Counted from the first letter of the stretch, positions 7,763 through 16,724 are shown. The stretch: DNA of 16,944 nucleotides from Spirochaetota bacterium (GCA_009908925.1 JAAAOH010000099.1:1-16944), one strand, 5' to 3'. Notes: generated from the sequence alone by a model not told the origin. Made by a program: numbers and translations.

Positions 7763-7791
7763 AATTTATTCTCAACTATGCGTTCGGGCAA
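7763..7791 (-). promoter_or_regulatory. candidate promoter of the histidine kinase gene
   Basis: On the minus strand TTGCCC (7791-7786), a 17-nt spacer and TAAATT (7768-7763) lie 12 nt before the ATG at 7750. Each box matches consensus at four of six positions. Its -35 box abuts the tandem repeat starting at 7792, so a protein bound there could touch polymerase at this promoter. Confidence 0.4.
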
Positions 7792-7815
7792 GGGGCGTGA
7801 CAGGGGGCGTGACAG
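7792..7815. repeat. perfect tandem 12-bp direct repeat in the divergent regulatory region
   Basis: The unit GGGGCGTGACAG occurs twice back to back (7792-7803 and 7804-7815) with no mismatch. It lies in the 143-bp gap between two divergent genes. It abuts the kinase -35 box and sits about 54-77 bp upstream of the predicted glp-like start, a usual distance for an activator site. A spacing of 12 bp puts the copies on nearly the same DNA face. It is a candidate operator; the regulator is unknown. Confidence 0.6.
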
Positions 7816-7833
7816 CAGCGTTTTCGCGGAACA

Positions 7834-7862
7834 TCGACACGGGTCCCGATCAATGCTACGAT
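7834..7862 (+). promoter_or_regulatory. candidate promoter of the glp-like operon
   Basis: TCGACA (7834-7839), a 17-nt spacer and TACGAT (7857-7862) match consensus at five and four of six positions. Transcription would start near 7869, leaving a leader of about 25 nt that contains the AGGAG ribosome-binding site at 7881-7885. Confidence 0.5.
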
Positions 7863-7893
7863 TATGGAAACCTCCCGTATAGGAGCTCTTTTT

Positions 7894-9324
7894 ATGCAAC
7901 ACGTTGACGTTGCCGTCATCGGTGCCGGTGTCAGTGGTGCCTCGATCGCGCGGAACCTCTCCGCCTACCAGATCGACACGGTGCTGCTCGAAAAGGAGAC
8001 AGACGTTTCGTTCGGTGTCTCCAAGGCAAACTCCGGGATCGTCCACGGCGGGTTTCACCATAGTACGAAGCATCTCAAGGCCAGACTCGAGATTCAGGGC
8101 AATGTGATGTTCGATCGGCTTGCTCGCGAGCTCGATTTCCCCTTCAAGCGTTCGGGCATCCTCGTTGTGGCACTGAAAAACGAGGACATGAAGTACATCG
8201 ATCACCTCTACTCCCAGGGACAAGAGAACGGTGCCATCGGCATCGAGCTATGCTCCCGGGACCGGATGTTCGAGCTCGAGCCGAAGCTCAACCCCGACAC
8301 CATCGGTGGACTCCACGCGCCCTCGGGCGGCATCCTCGAGCCCTACCGGTTCGCCTTCTCCATGGTCGAGTCTGCGCAGAAGAACGGGGTAGAGGTGATG
8401 ACCGACTTCGAGGTTTCGAAAGCCGAGCCTCTGTCCACCGGCTACCGCATCCATGCCGCCGACGGGCGCAGTATCGAAGCCGACTACGTTGTGAACGCGG
8501 CCGGTCTCTACGCCGACCGGGTCTCCGCCATCTTCGGCGCCGAGGAGTTCGAAATCCACCCGCGAAAGGGCGAGTATTACCTCCTCGACCGGCAGACCAA
8601 AGCCTCGCCGGAGAAGGTGCTCTTTCCGGTGCCGACCAAGGTATCCAAGGGTATGCTCGTAATCCCCACCGCGGAGGGCACGGTGCTCGTTGGGCCGACC
8701 GCACAGGACATCGACGACAAGGAGGACGTGGCCACCTCCGCGGAGGAGCTCGATCACATCTTCGACGCCGCGCGGAAAATGATGCCCGTGGTGTCTCAGA
8801 ACGACGTGATTACCTCCTTCGCCGGCCTTCGCCCGACCATGGAATCCGGGGACTTCTACATCGACGTCTCCAATGAGGCGCCCAACTTCATCCAGGTAGC
8901 CGGGATCCAGTCGCCGGGGCTCACCGCCTCGCCGGCTGTCGGCGAGTACGTGAAAAACCTCCTCAAGAAGGCCGGCGCCACGCTCACCGAGAAGTCGGAC
9001 TGGGACCCGTTCGTGAGCAAGGTTCCCCGCATTCGCGACGCCGGGCCCTTCGATGCCGATCAGCTCGTGCAGCAGCGCGCCGAGTACGGCAACGTGGTCT
9101 GTCGCTGTGAGGAAATCTCCGAAGCCGAGATCATCGAGGCCATTCGCCGCGGGCACACCACCCTCGACGGGGTGAAGTACTTCACCCGCGCCGGCATGGG
9201 GCGGTGCCAGGGCGGATTCTGCTCCTACAAGATCATGAAGATCATCATGAGGGAGACCGGCCTGTCGCATGAACAGATCACCAAGCGCGGCGCCGGCAGC
9301 GAGCTGCTGATGGGGACACTATGA
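7894..9324 (+). CDS. GlpA/GlpO-like FAD-dependent dehydrogenase with C-terminal BFD-type [2Fe-2S] domain
   Basis: The 476-residue flavoprotein is of the DAO/GlpD superfamily. The N-terminus carries the FAD-binding Rossmann motif GAGVSG (10-15) and the acidic end of strand two (LLEKE). The segment NSGIVHGG followed by HLKARL matches GlpO/LhgO-type oxidoreductases. The C-terminus is a BFD-like domain with four Cys: CRC at 403-405, Cys438 and Cys443 in CQGGFC, likely binding a [2Fe-2S] cluster. The expected reaction is sn-glycerol-3-phosphate oxidation to dihydroxyacetone phosphate, with electrons passed to the next two gene products. L-2-hydroxyglutarate or another 2-hydroxy acid is possible. 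The ATG at 7894 is chosen because AGGAG lies 8 nt upstream; an in-frame ATG at 7864 would place that site inside the gene. The stop overlaps the next start (ATGA). Confidence 0.88.
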   Translation: MQHVDVAVIGAGVSGASIARNLSAYQIDTVLLEKETDVSFGVSKANSGIVHGGFHHSTKHLKARLEIQGNVMFDRLARELDFPFKRSGILVVALKNEDMKYIDHLYSQGQENGAIGIELCSRDRMFELEPKLNPDTIGGLHAPSGGILEPYRFAFSMVESAQKNGVEVMTDFEVSKAEPLSTGYRIHAADGRSIEADYVVNAAGLYADRVSAIFGAEEFEIHPRKGEYYLLDRQTKASPEKVLFPVPTKVSKGMLVIPTAEGTVLVGPTAQDIDDKEDVATSAEELDHIFDAARKMMPVVSQNDVITSFAGLRPTMESGDFYIDVSNEAPNFIQVAGIQSPGLTASPAVGEYVKNLLKKAGATLTEKSDWDPFVSKVPRIRDAGPFDADQLVQQRAEYGNVVCRCEEISEAEIIEAIRRGHTTLDGVKYFTRAGMGRCQGGFCSYKIMKIIMRETGLSHEQITKRGAGSELLMGTL

Positions 9325-10577
9325 AAGAGCTCGAATACGACGTTGTAGTGATAGGCGGGGGTGGGGCCGGCATGTCGGCCGCACTCAGCGTGCATGAGCA
9401 GGGGTTCAGCTGCGCCGTGGTGGAGCGCGAGGCGCATCTCGGTGGCATTCTTCTGCAGTGCATTCATAATGGATTCGGCCTGCAGGAGTTCAAGAAGGAG
9501 TTCACCGGCCCCGAGTACGCCGACGAGTTCATCCAGAAGGTGCGCACCGAAGAGATCGACGTCTACGAGCGCACCACGGTGATGTCGCTCACCCCCTCGG
9601 ACGGCGGGCATGAGAGCTACTGCTACTCGCCGGAGAACGGGGTCATGCGGCTGACGAGCCGTGCGGTCATACTGGCAATGGGCTGCCGCGAGCGAAACCG
9701 GGGCAACATCCGCATCCCGGGTACCCGTCCGGCCGGCGTGTACACGGCCGGTCTTGCGCAGCGGCTGGTGAACATCGAGGGCTACATTCCCGGCAAGGAC
9801 GTCGTCATCATCGGCTCCGGAGACATCGGCCTCATCATGGCACGCCGGATGACCTGGGTCGGAAGCAACGTCCACGCCGTCGTCGAGATACAGCCCTATC
9901 CCTCGGGCCTGACGCGCAACATCGTGCAGTGTCTCAACGATTTCGAAATCCCGCTCTACCTCAGCCATGTGATATCGCGCATCGAGGGGCATGACCGCGT
10001 CGAGCGCGTCGAGGTGACGCCGCTCGTCGACGGCATCCCCGATACCGATCAGAGCTTCTACGTCGAGTGTGATACCGTTCTGCTCTCGGTCGGGCTCATT
10101 CCCGAGAACGAGCTCTCGAAGGCCGCCGGGGTAGAGCTCAACCCCCAGACCGGCGGAGCGCTCGTCGATTCGACGATGATGAGCAACGTCCCGGGGATAT
10201 TCGCCTGCGGAAACGTGCTCCACGTGCACGATCTCGTGGACTTCGTCTCCGAGGAGGCCCGGCGGACGGGTGCCTACGTCGCGAAGTATCTGCGCGGGCA
10301 GAGGCCGAAACGGGAGGTCCGCATCAAGGCAGGTGCGAACGTTCGCTACGTCACCCCGACTCGCCTCAATCCCGCCGAGCCCGACAAGCTCTACATGCGC
10401 TCGCTCGTGGTGAAGAACCACGCCGAGGTGGAGATCAAGCTCGACAACAACGTCATCAAGAAGACCCGAAAGACGCACGTGCAACCCTCGGAAATGCTCA
10501 GCGTGAAGCTGAAAAAGAAGGACATCGAGGACGCGAGGTTTACCGATGACTCCGTGCTGGAGGTGAACATCCGATGA
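9321..10577 (+). CDS. NAD(P)/FAD-dependent oxidoreductase, partner of the GlpO-like dehydrogenase
   Basis: The 418-residue protein has two dinucleotide-binding motifs: GGGGAG for FAD (residues 12-17) and GSGDIG for NAD(P) (165-170). A C-terminal FAD-contact motif, IFACGNVLHVHDLVD, matches the pyridine nucleotide-disulphide reductase family. Cys47 in LQCIHNGFG and Cys122 in MGCRERNRG belong to motifs conserved in this subfamily, but no thioredoxin-reductase CxxC active site is visible. It always travels with a GlpO-like dehydrogenase and a DUF1667 protein in many anaerobes, including Thermotoga and Firmicutes. It probably takes electrons from the dehydrogenase to an acceptor such as NAD(P)+ or a quinone. 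Both ends lie in ATGA overlaps, indicating tight translational coupling and a likely complex. Confidence 0.88.
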   Translation: MKELEYDVVVIGGGGAGMSAALSVHEQGFSCAVVEREAHLGGILLQCIHNGFGLQEFKKEFTGPEYADEFIQKVRTEEIDVYERTTVMSLTPSDGGHESYCYSPENGVMRLTSRAVILAMGCRERNRGNIRIPGTRPAGVYTAGLAQRLVNIEGYIPGKDVVIIGSGDIGLIMARRMTWVGSNVHAVVEIQPYPSGLTRNIVQCLNDFEIPLYLSHVISRIEGHDRVERVEVTPLVDGIPDTDQSFYVECDTVLLSVGLIPENELSKAAGVELNPQTGGALVDSTMMSNVPGIFACGNVLHVHDLVDFVSEEARRTGAYVAKYLRGQRPKREVRIKAGANVRYVTPTRLNPAEPDKLYMRSLVVKNHAEVEIKLDNNVIKKTRKTHVQPSEMLSVKLKKKDIEDARFTDDSVLEVNIR

Positions 10578-10960
10578 GCGCCAGAAAGGACTACGGCGAG
10601 CCCATTCGCGAGATGATCTGCATAAGCTGCCCGATCGGCTGTCACCTGCAACTCTTCAAGGACGAGAACGAGGAGCTCGTGGTGAAGGGAAATCGCTGCC
10701 CGCGGGGCAAGGAGTACGCGCAAGAGGAGTACTACGCTCCCAAACGCGTCGTCACCGCCACCGCCGCCACCGCGGATCCCGACGCCCCACGGCTGCCCGT
10801 GCGCACCGACAAGCCGCTGCCGAAGGAGCACATCAACGACCTGATCTCGGAGGTCTACGCCCTCGAGGTAAAGCTGCCGGTGGATCGCGGGGCGGTGCTT
10901 ATCGAGAACTACCGGGACACCGGAGTGAATCTGGTGTCCTCGTTGACGCTCGGGAAGTGA
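10574..10960 (+). CDS. DUF1667 Cys-cluster protein of the glp-like operon
   Basis: The 128-residue protein has a conserved N-terminal cysteine cluster: Cys16 and Cys19 in CISCPIGCHL, Cys23, and Cys42 in NRCPRG. The C-x2-C-P-x-G-C ... C-x-R-G arrangement is the DUF1667 signature and resembles iron-sulphur ligands in molybdopterin oxidoreductases, so it may carry a cluster that relays electrons (inference). The C-terminal half (LPVRTDKPLPKEHIND onward) is the other conserved part. It is the third member of the dehydrogenase/oxidoreductase/DUF1667 set and starts within the ATGA overlap of the previous gene. Length is normal. Confidence 0.85.
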   Translation: MSARKDYGEPIREMICISCPIGCHLQLFKDENEELVVKGNRCPRGKEYAQEEYYAPKRVVTATAATADPDAPRLPVRTDKPLPKEHINDLISEVYALEVKLPVDRGAVLIENYRDTGVNLVSSLTLGK

Positions 10961-10976
10961 TCCGGGCGCCGCGCCT

Positions 10977-11279
10977 ATGGCCAGGACCGCCGAGACCACC
11001 CGTACACGGGACGAGACCGAGCCCGAGCATCCGGCGATGTACAGGGTGCTCCTCATAAATGATCACTACACCACCGTGGACTTCGTCATATGGGTGCTCA
11101 TGGAAGTCTTCGGCAAGGGCGCAGCAGAAGCCTACAAGATCATGCTCGACGTGCATCAACGCGGGAAAGGTCTTGCCGGCATCTACACCAGGGACGTCGC
11201 CGAATCGAAGGCCGACCGGACCATGAAGCTCGCGCGGGAGCAGGGTATGCCCTTTCGCGCCGAGGTCGAGCCGGAGTAG
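10977..11279 (+). CDS. clpS: ATP-dependent Clp protease adaptor ClpS
   Basis: The 100-residue adaptor delivers N-end-rule substrates to the Clp AAA+ protease. After a flexible N-terminal tail (1-20) comes the core MYRVLLINDHYTTVDFV, with Asn28-Asp29, and LDVHQRGKG with His60. These are the residues that hold the substrate alpha-amino group in E. coli ClpS (Asn34, Asp35, His66). The usual NDD is NDH here, and the residue aligned with the E. coli gatekeeper Met40 is Val34. It starts 16 nt after the DUF1667 stop without a clear ribosome-binding site, so it may be read from the glp-like transcript. No clpA lies in the window. Its last 97 bp overlap the 3' end of the convergent nuclease gene. Confidence 0.93.
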   Translation: MARTAETTRTRDETEPEHPAMYRVLLINDHYTTVDFVIWVLMEVFGKGAAEAYKIMLDVHQRGKGLAGIYTRDVAESKADRTMKLAREQGMPFRAEVEPE

Positions 11280-11773
11280 AGGGCGCCGTCACCGCGGCTG
11301 CCGCGCCGCCACTCCCACGGCGGCACCGCCCCCGGCCGGCTCCACAGGCCCCGCTGAGCGTCCCGTGCCTGCTGCTCGGCCCGACGCAGGGTGGCGTCGT
11401 CCGGGGCGTAGGTCCGATACCACCAGGCAAGCCCCGCCGCGACAAGCGCTTCGTTGAGCGACCCGCCGTCGGGGAGCCATACGATTCCCACCAGCCGCCC
11501 GTAGCGGTCGCGGTCTGTCACCTCGACGGTGATTCGCCTGCCAAGCGTGTGCCGGGTGGTGTATCGAGCAGCCTGTTGGCCGTAGGGTTGGCCCGATTCG
11601 GGGCAGTCCACGCCGTGGAGGCGCACCGCCACCGTCCCCGTTCCGACATCGACCTCGATGGTATCTCCGTCGCGCACCTCCACGACGGTGCCGGTGACGG
11701 ACTGCGGCGACGCGGCGGCCGAGGTCAATGGGAACAGGAGCTGCAGAAGCAGGAGGAGCAGTGCGGCGCGCAT
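11183..11773 (-). CDS. secreted thermonuclease-like (SNase) protein with antisense-derived tail
   Basis: This 196-residue protein has a signal peptide (MRAALLLLLLQLLFPLTSAAA) and an OB-fold SNase domain. The catalytic triad of staphylococcal nuclease is retained: Arg51 and Glu59 in RLHGVDCPE, and Arg93 in DRYGRLVG; DGD (35-37) and Asp56 are likely calcium ligands. It should hydrolyse nucleic acid outside the cytoplasm. SNase proteins normally end soon after PPWEWRR (151-157 here). This one runs 39 residues further, and nearly all of that tail is antisense to clpS, suggesting an ancestral stop was lost. A -1 shift soon after WEWRR would stop at 11289. It starts 14 nt after the adenylate cyclase stop, likely in the same transcript. 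Family call firm; tail function doubtful. Confidence 0.85.
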   Translation of the reverse strand: MRAALLLLLLQLLFPLTSAAASPQSVTGTVVEVRDGDTIEVDVGTGTVAVRLHGVDCPESGQPYGQQAARYTTRHTLGRRITVEVTDRDRYGRLVGIVWLPDGGSLNEALVAAGLAWWYRTYAPDDATLRRAEQQARDAQRGLWSRPGAVPPWEWRRGSRGDGALYSGSTSARKGIPCSRASFMVRSAFDSATSLV

Positions 11774-11787
11774 CGGGGTGCCGGTGA

Positions 11788-12891
11788 CTACTGCGGCGCC
11801 CGCACCCGGTAGATCGTCATCGCGTCATCGATCCCCTTGAGTGTGGCTTTGCCGCGGGAGACCTTCTTCACCCGGTCCTTGAGCGCCCGGGTGACTCCCG
11901 GCGCGCGAAACACCTCGTCGCTCATGCTGATCTCCCGCGACTGCGAAAGAGACTCGACACGGGCGGCGATATTCACGGTGCGTCCGAAGTAGTCGAGGCG
12001 GCCGTTCAGCGTCACCACGATGACGGGACCGCGATGCAGGCCGACCTTGAGGTGCAGTTCGTTTCCGTCATCGCGCTCGGCGTTTGCGTGGTCGAGCGCA
12101 TCGGTCATTTCGAAGGCCGCCGTGACGGCATCTGCCTCCGAAGTGAACACGCCCATGACCGCGTCCCCTATCGTCTTGATCGGGACGCCGCCGCGGTTGG
12201 CAATCGCCTCGAAGACGACGTCGAAGTGATCACGCACGAGGCGGTAGGCGCGCGCATCACCGAGGCGCTCATACATGGCGGTGGAACCGGTGATGTCGGT
12301 GAACAGCACCGTGGCCGACTTGATCTCGAGGCTCTGGTCCACCGGCAGGGTGTCGTCACCGAAGAGCTTGCCGAACACGGGGTGGTTCAGCACCTCGACC
12401 CCGTGCACCGTCCTCTCGTTCCGCCAATCGTGGTGTCCGGTGGTCTGGATGTCGTCGACGATCTTCTGCATGTGGCGCTCTCGGAACTCCGCCGGGAGCT
12501 GTCGGATCGCCTCGCTTACGGAGAAGAACACCTCGACGTTCTCATCGAGGGTGTTCCGAAAATCGATCCGGCAGACCGGGCAGAACTCTTCTTCGTGGGT
12601 GTGAGAGAGCTTGAGGCTCTCCTTCGCGACCCCGCCGCACGTGGGGCAGTGAAACGCCCACTCAAGATCGAGCACGCCGAACCCGACGGCCCGAAGCATG
12701 ATCTCCAGTACCGCATGTCGGTCCATCTGCCAGCTCGCAGCGAGGACGTCCGGATCGATGTGGAAGAGCTCCTCCGGCGGGGACTCTGCTATGAGGTTCT
12801 TCAGCTTCTCGATAGCCGGGTGCTCTCTGAAGTTCGCCAGTTCCGCATCGAGACGTTCGTGGTCTACTGTTGTATGTGCCGGGGTGCTCAT
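11788..12891 (-). CDS. class III adenylate cyclase with N-terminal zinc-knuckle-like region
   Basis: The 367-residue soluble protein has a C-terminal class III catalytic domain (about 190-315). Metal-binding Asp199 (LFTDITGST) and Asp243 (TIGDAVMG), the adenine-specifying pair Lys239 and Asp300, and transition-state Asn307 and Arg311 (NIAAR) are all present, so it should make cAMP from ATP as a homodimer. The N-terminal half has two Cys pairs, CPTC (82-85) and CPVC (104-107), that could bind zinc, in a region I cannot assign further. There is no membrane segment. The ATG at 12891 is chosen because AGGAG lies 10 nt upstream; a TTG at 12915 would put that site inside the gene. The ribosome-binding site is buried in a perfect hairpin. 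The phosphoesterase upstream and nuclease downstream are on the same strand. Confidence 0.9.
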   Translation of the reverse strand: MSTPAHTTVDHERLDAELANFREHPAIEKLKNLIAESPPEELFHIDPDVLAASWQMDRHAVLEIMLRAVGFGVLDLEWAFHCPTCGGVAKESLKLSHTHEEEFCPVCRIDFRNTLDENVEVFFSVSEAIRQLPAEFRERHMQKIVDDIQTTGHHDWRNERTVHGVEVLNHPVFGKLFGDDTLPVDQSLEIKSATVLFTDITGSTAMYERLGDARAYRLVRDHFDVVFEAIANRGGVPIKTIGDAVMGVFTSEADAVTAAFEMTDALDHANAERDDGNELHLKVGLHRGPVIVVTLNGRLDYFGRTVNIAARVESLSQSREISMSDEVFRAPGVTRALKDRVKKVSRGKATLKGIDDAMTIYRVRAPQ

Positions 12892-12901
12892 GGTACGGCT
12901 T

Positions 12902-12932
12902 CTCCTGCTGAGCAAAGATAACTCAGCAGGAG
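12902..12932 (-). promoter_or_regulatory. perfect 11-bp hairpin covering the adenylate cyclase ribosome-binding site
   Basis: CTCCTGCTGAG (12902-12912) and CTCAGCAGGAG (12922-12932) are exact inverted copies around a 9-nt A/T-rich loop. In minus-strand RNA the 3' arm contains the AGGAG site used by the ATG at 12891, so the stem would block ribosome entry. It starts 18 nt after the phosphoesterase stop. No T-run follows, which makes a classic intrinsic terminator unlikely. Confidence 0.65.
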
Positions 12933-12950
12933 CCGTTTCGCAATCAAGGC

Positions 12951-14336
12951 CTATCGGCTCAGAGCTTCTGTGAGAATCCCCTTCGTCGTCACGCCCTCTA
13001 CCTTCTCGAAATCGATTTCGGTTCCCAGGTATCGCTGCTGATTGAAATCCAGTGCCACCCAGCTGGATGTGACAATTTCGTATCTCTCGCGATCCTCGAC
13101 GTCGATTTCGCTTGCGTAAAGGAAGTCGCCGGCGCGCTCAGCGACGGGTGTGCCGGCGTGTTGATTGCTGCGCGCGAGGATTGTGCGAAGCGTGTCGGCA
13201 TCGACCTCGGCGCGCATGACGTCATTGTCGAAGCGCATGAACTGATCGAACCGGTAGGCGGGGAGCTGACCCTCGGACAGGCCGGAGCCGAAGGATGTGT
13301 GGTTCAGAAACGCTGCATCGGCCCCGACGGCATCGCGGACCGTCGCCACCGACCACATCGCCGCCTCCAGGACGCTCATGTCTTCGGGCACGACGCCCAC
13401 GACCGCCGTGTCGCTTCTGTCGAGGTGCTCGTTTCGAACGCGCTCTATGATGCCTGCCATTCGTGTATCGGGCTCGGCGACATCGGCGGTCAATACCCGA
13501 CGGAACACCAGCCGAGGCGTCGACCCGCCGAGATACACTTCCGTCACGTTGATCCGTTCGCCGCGGAAGCCGTTGTGCATGTAGGTCACGCCCTCGATCT
13601 CCTCCCGGAGCACCAGGTGATTGTGTCCGCCGACCGCGAAGAGGGTAGTGTCAGGCACAGTGGCAAGCATCGCGCGGTCCGCCGTAAGTCCGGCGTGGCT
13701 CAGCAGGATGGAGTAATCGGCGTCCCGGACCAGGGAGGCGTAATTGTCCCGCGCCCACTCGACCGGATCCGGTATCTCTATGGTTTCCCGGTGGGGCTCG
13801 GGATAGGTGTTCATCTGATTCGTGGCGACACCCACCATCCGCACCACGTTGTTGTTGACCGACACATCGGTCGTGGCAGGTGCCAGAGGTCGGCCCTCGG
13901 CATCGGCGATGTTTCCGATCACCGTCAGATCATGCTCACGGGCCGTTCTGACGAACTCCTGCGGTGCCACGAAGTCGAACTCGTGATTCCCGATGTTGAT
14001 AATCACCGGACCGTGCTCGCGCAGGCGCGAAAGGAACTCCCAGTCCGCTACACCTTCCGATTTTGCCGCGGCAGCGTTGCCGAGCTCGAAGAGGTCGCCG
14101 TTGAAGAGAAAGACCACGTTCTGCCCACTGTACTGATTGGCGAGTCGCTCTACCGCGGTGAGGATGCGCGGATACGCGTCATAGGCGGAATGCGTATCCG
14201 CCATATTCACCACGACGAGCTCCGGTGCCGACCGCTCCCACTGTCCCTCCGCATGGATGGCGGCGGGTGGAAGGATGACCCACGCCAAGAGGACGAGAGC
14301 CGCCATCAATCTTCGAGTTGCTGTTCTGCGATTCAT
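12951..14336 (-). CDS. secreted 5'-nucleotidase/UshA-like metallophosphoesterase
   Basis: The 461-residue protein has a signal peptide (cleavage probably after AIHA, residue 29). Its calcineurin-like domain carries every dinuclear-metal motif: Asp47 and His49 (ADTH), Asp81 (NGDLFE), Asn117-His118 (GNHE), His214 (LSHAG), and His238/His240 (GGHNH). The C-terminal domain, with NHTSFGSGL and YRFDQFMRFDNDV, matches the 5'-nucleotidase substrate-specificity domain. It should remove phosphate from nucleotides or related esters outside the cytoplasm; exact substrate unknown. It is somewhat shorter than E. coli UshA. The start is supported by a strong AGGAGG (14348-14343) 6 nt before the ATG. It precedes the adenylate cyclase by 59 nt, and the two may share a transcript separated by the hairpin. 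Confidence 0.9.
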   Translation of the reverse strand: MNRRTATRRLMAALVLLAWVILPPAAIHAEGQWERSAPELVVVNMADTHSAYDAYPRILTAVERLANQYSGQNVVFLFNGDLFELGNAAAAKSEGVADWEFLSRLREHGPVIINIGNHEFDFVAPQEFVRTAREHDLTVIGNIADAEGRPLAPATTDVSVNNNVVRMVGVATNQMNTYPEPHRETIEIPDPVEWARDNYASLVRDADYSILLSHAGLTADRAMLATVPDTTLFAVGGHNHLVLREEIEGVTYMHNGFRGERINVTEVYLGGSTPRLVFRRVLTADVAEPDTRMAGIIERVRNEHLDRSDTAVVGVVPEDMSVLEAAMWSVATVRDAVGADAAFLNHTSFGSGLSEGQLPAYRFDQFMRFDNDVMRAEVDADTLRTILARSNQHAGTPVAERAGDFLYASEIDVEDRERYEIVTSSWVALDFNQQRYLGTEIDFEKVEGVTTKGILTEALSR

Positions 14337-14390
14337 ACCATTCCTCCTGCTCCGAATCCTTTCACGAGACTATGAGCGTTTCATGAAGAG

Positions 14391-14420
14391 TTGCCGCCGG
14401 CCCAGTGTACACGCTACTCT
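14391..14420 (+). promoter_or_regulatory. candidate promoter of the thioesterase gene (leaderless geometry)
   Basis: TTGCCG (14391-14396), an 18-nt spacer and TACTCT (14415-14420) match consensus at four of six positions each. Only 6 nt separate the -10 box from the ATG at 14427 and no ribosome-binding site is present, so the mRNA would start at the ATG. An 8-bp palindrome, GTGTACAC (14405-14412), sits in the spacer and could be a repressor site. The rest of the divergent gap (14337-14426) shows nothing else beyond the phosphoesterase ribosome-binding site. Confidence 0.42.
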
Positions 14421-14860
14421 GTCGGCATGGCAGTATCCCGCTACCCCGCCGTAACCGTCCCCATCTCGATTCGTTTTAGTGACCTCGACGCCTACGGGCA
14501 TGTGAACAACTCGGTCTTCTTCACCTATCTTGAGGAGGCACGCATTGAGCTCATCCGGGAGCATTTTCGCGTGGAAATGAGCGAGGAAACCGTATTTCTC
14601 GTGGCACGTGCGGCCTGCGCCTACAAGCTGCCGGTCGAGTACGGTACCGAGCTCTTCGTCACGATGACCGTGCGTGAGATGCGGCGCGCAAGCTTCGTAA
14701 TCGATTACGTCATCGCCGACTCAGGCGGTGCCACCTACGCCACCGCCGAGACGACGCTCGTGGCCTTCGACCCGGTCTCCCGAAGCGTCACCTCCCTGCC
14801 TTCCTGGCTCGATTCCGCCGTGGCGGCGGCGGCGGAGAAGTGGGGTGGGGAGGCACCGGA

Positions 14861-16717
<1,857 letters not shown>

Positions 16718-16724
16718 GGGCGGC

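Noticed and set aside
8248..9270. Open frame of about 340 codons antisense to the GlpO-like dehydrogenase
   Set aside because: Same composition artefact; no start signal or recognisable domain, and the sense gene is certain.
9225..10484. Long open frame (about 419 codons) antisense to the NAD(P)/FAD oxidoreductase
   Set aside because: The sense gene has clear FAD and NAD motifs. The antisense translation is His/Asp/Arg/Val-rich without any domain, as expected opposite a GC-rich gene with GC at third positions.
12034..12921. Open frame of about 295 codons antisense to the adenylate cyclase
   Set aside because: Opposite a gene with complete catalytic residues; composition typical of a shadow frame.
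12902..12932. Hairpin before the adenylate cyclase as an intrinsic terminator of the phosphoesterase gene
   Set aside because: No T-run follows on the minus strand and the stem covers a ribosome-binding site, so a translational role fits better; termination is not excluded.
13158..14375. Open frame of about 405 codons antisense to the phosphoesterase
   Set aside because: The sense strand carries all metal-binding motifs and a strong ribosome-binding site; the antisense product has no family signature.
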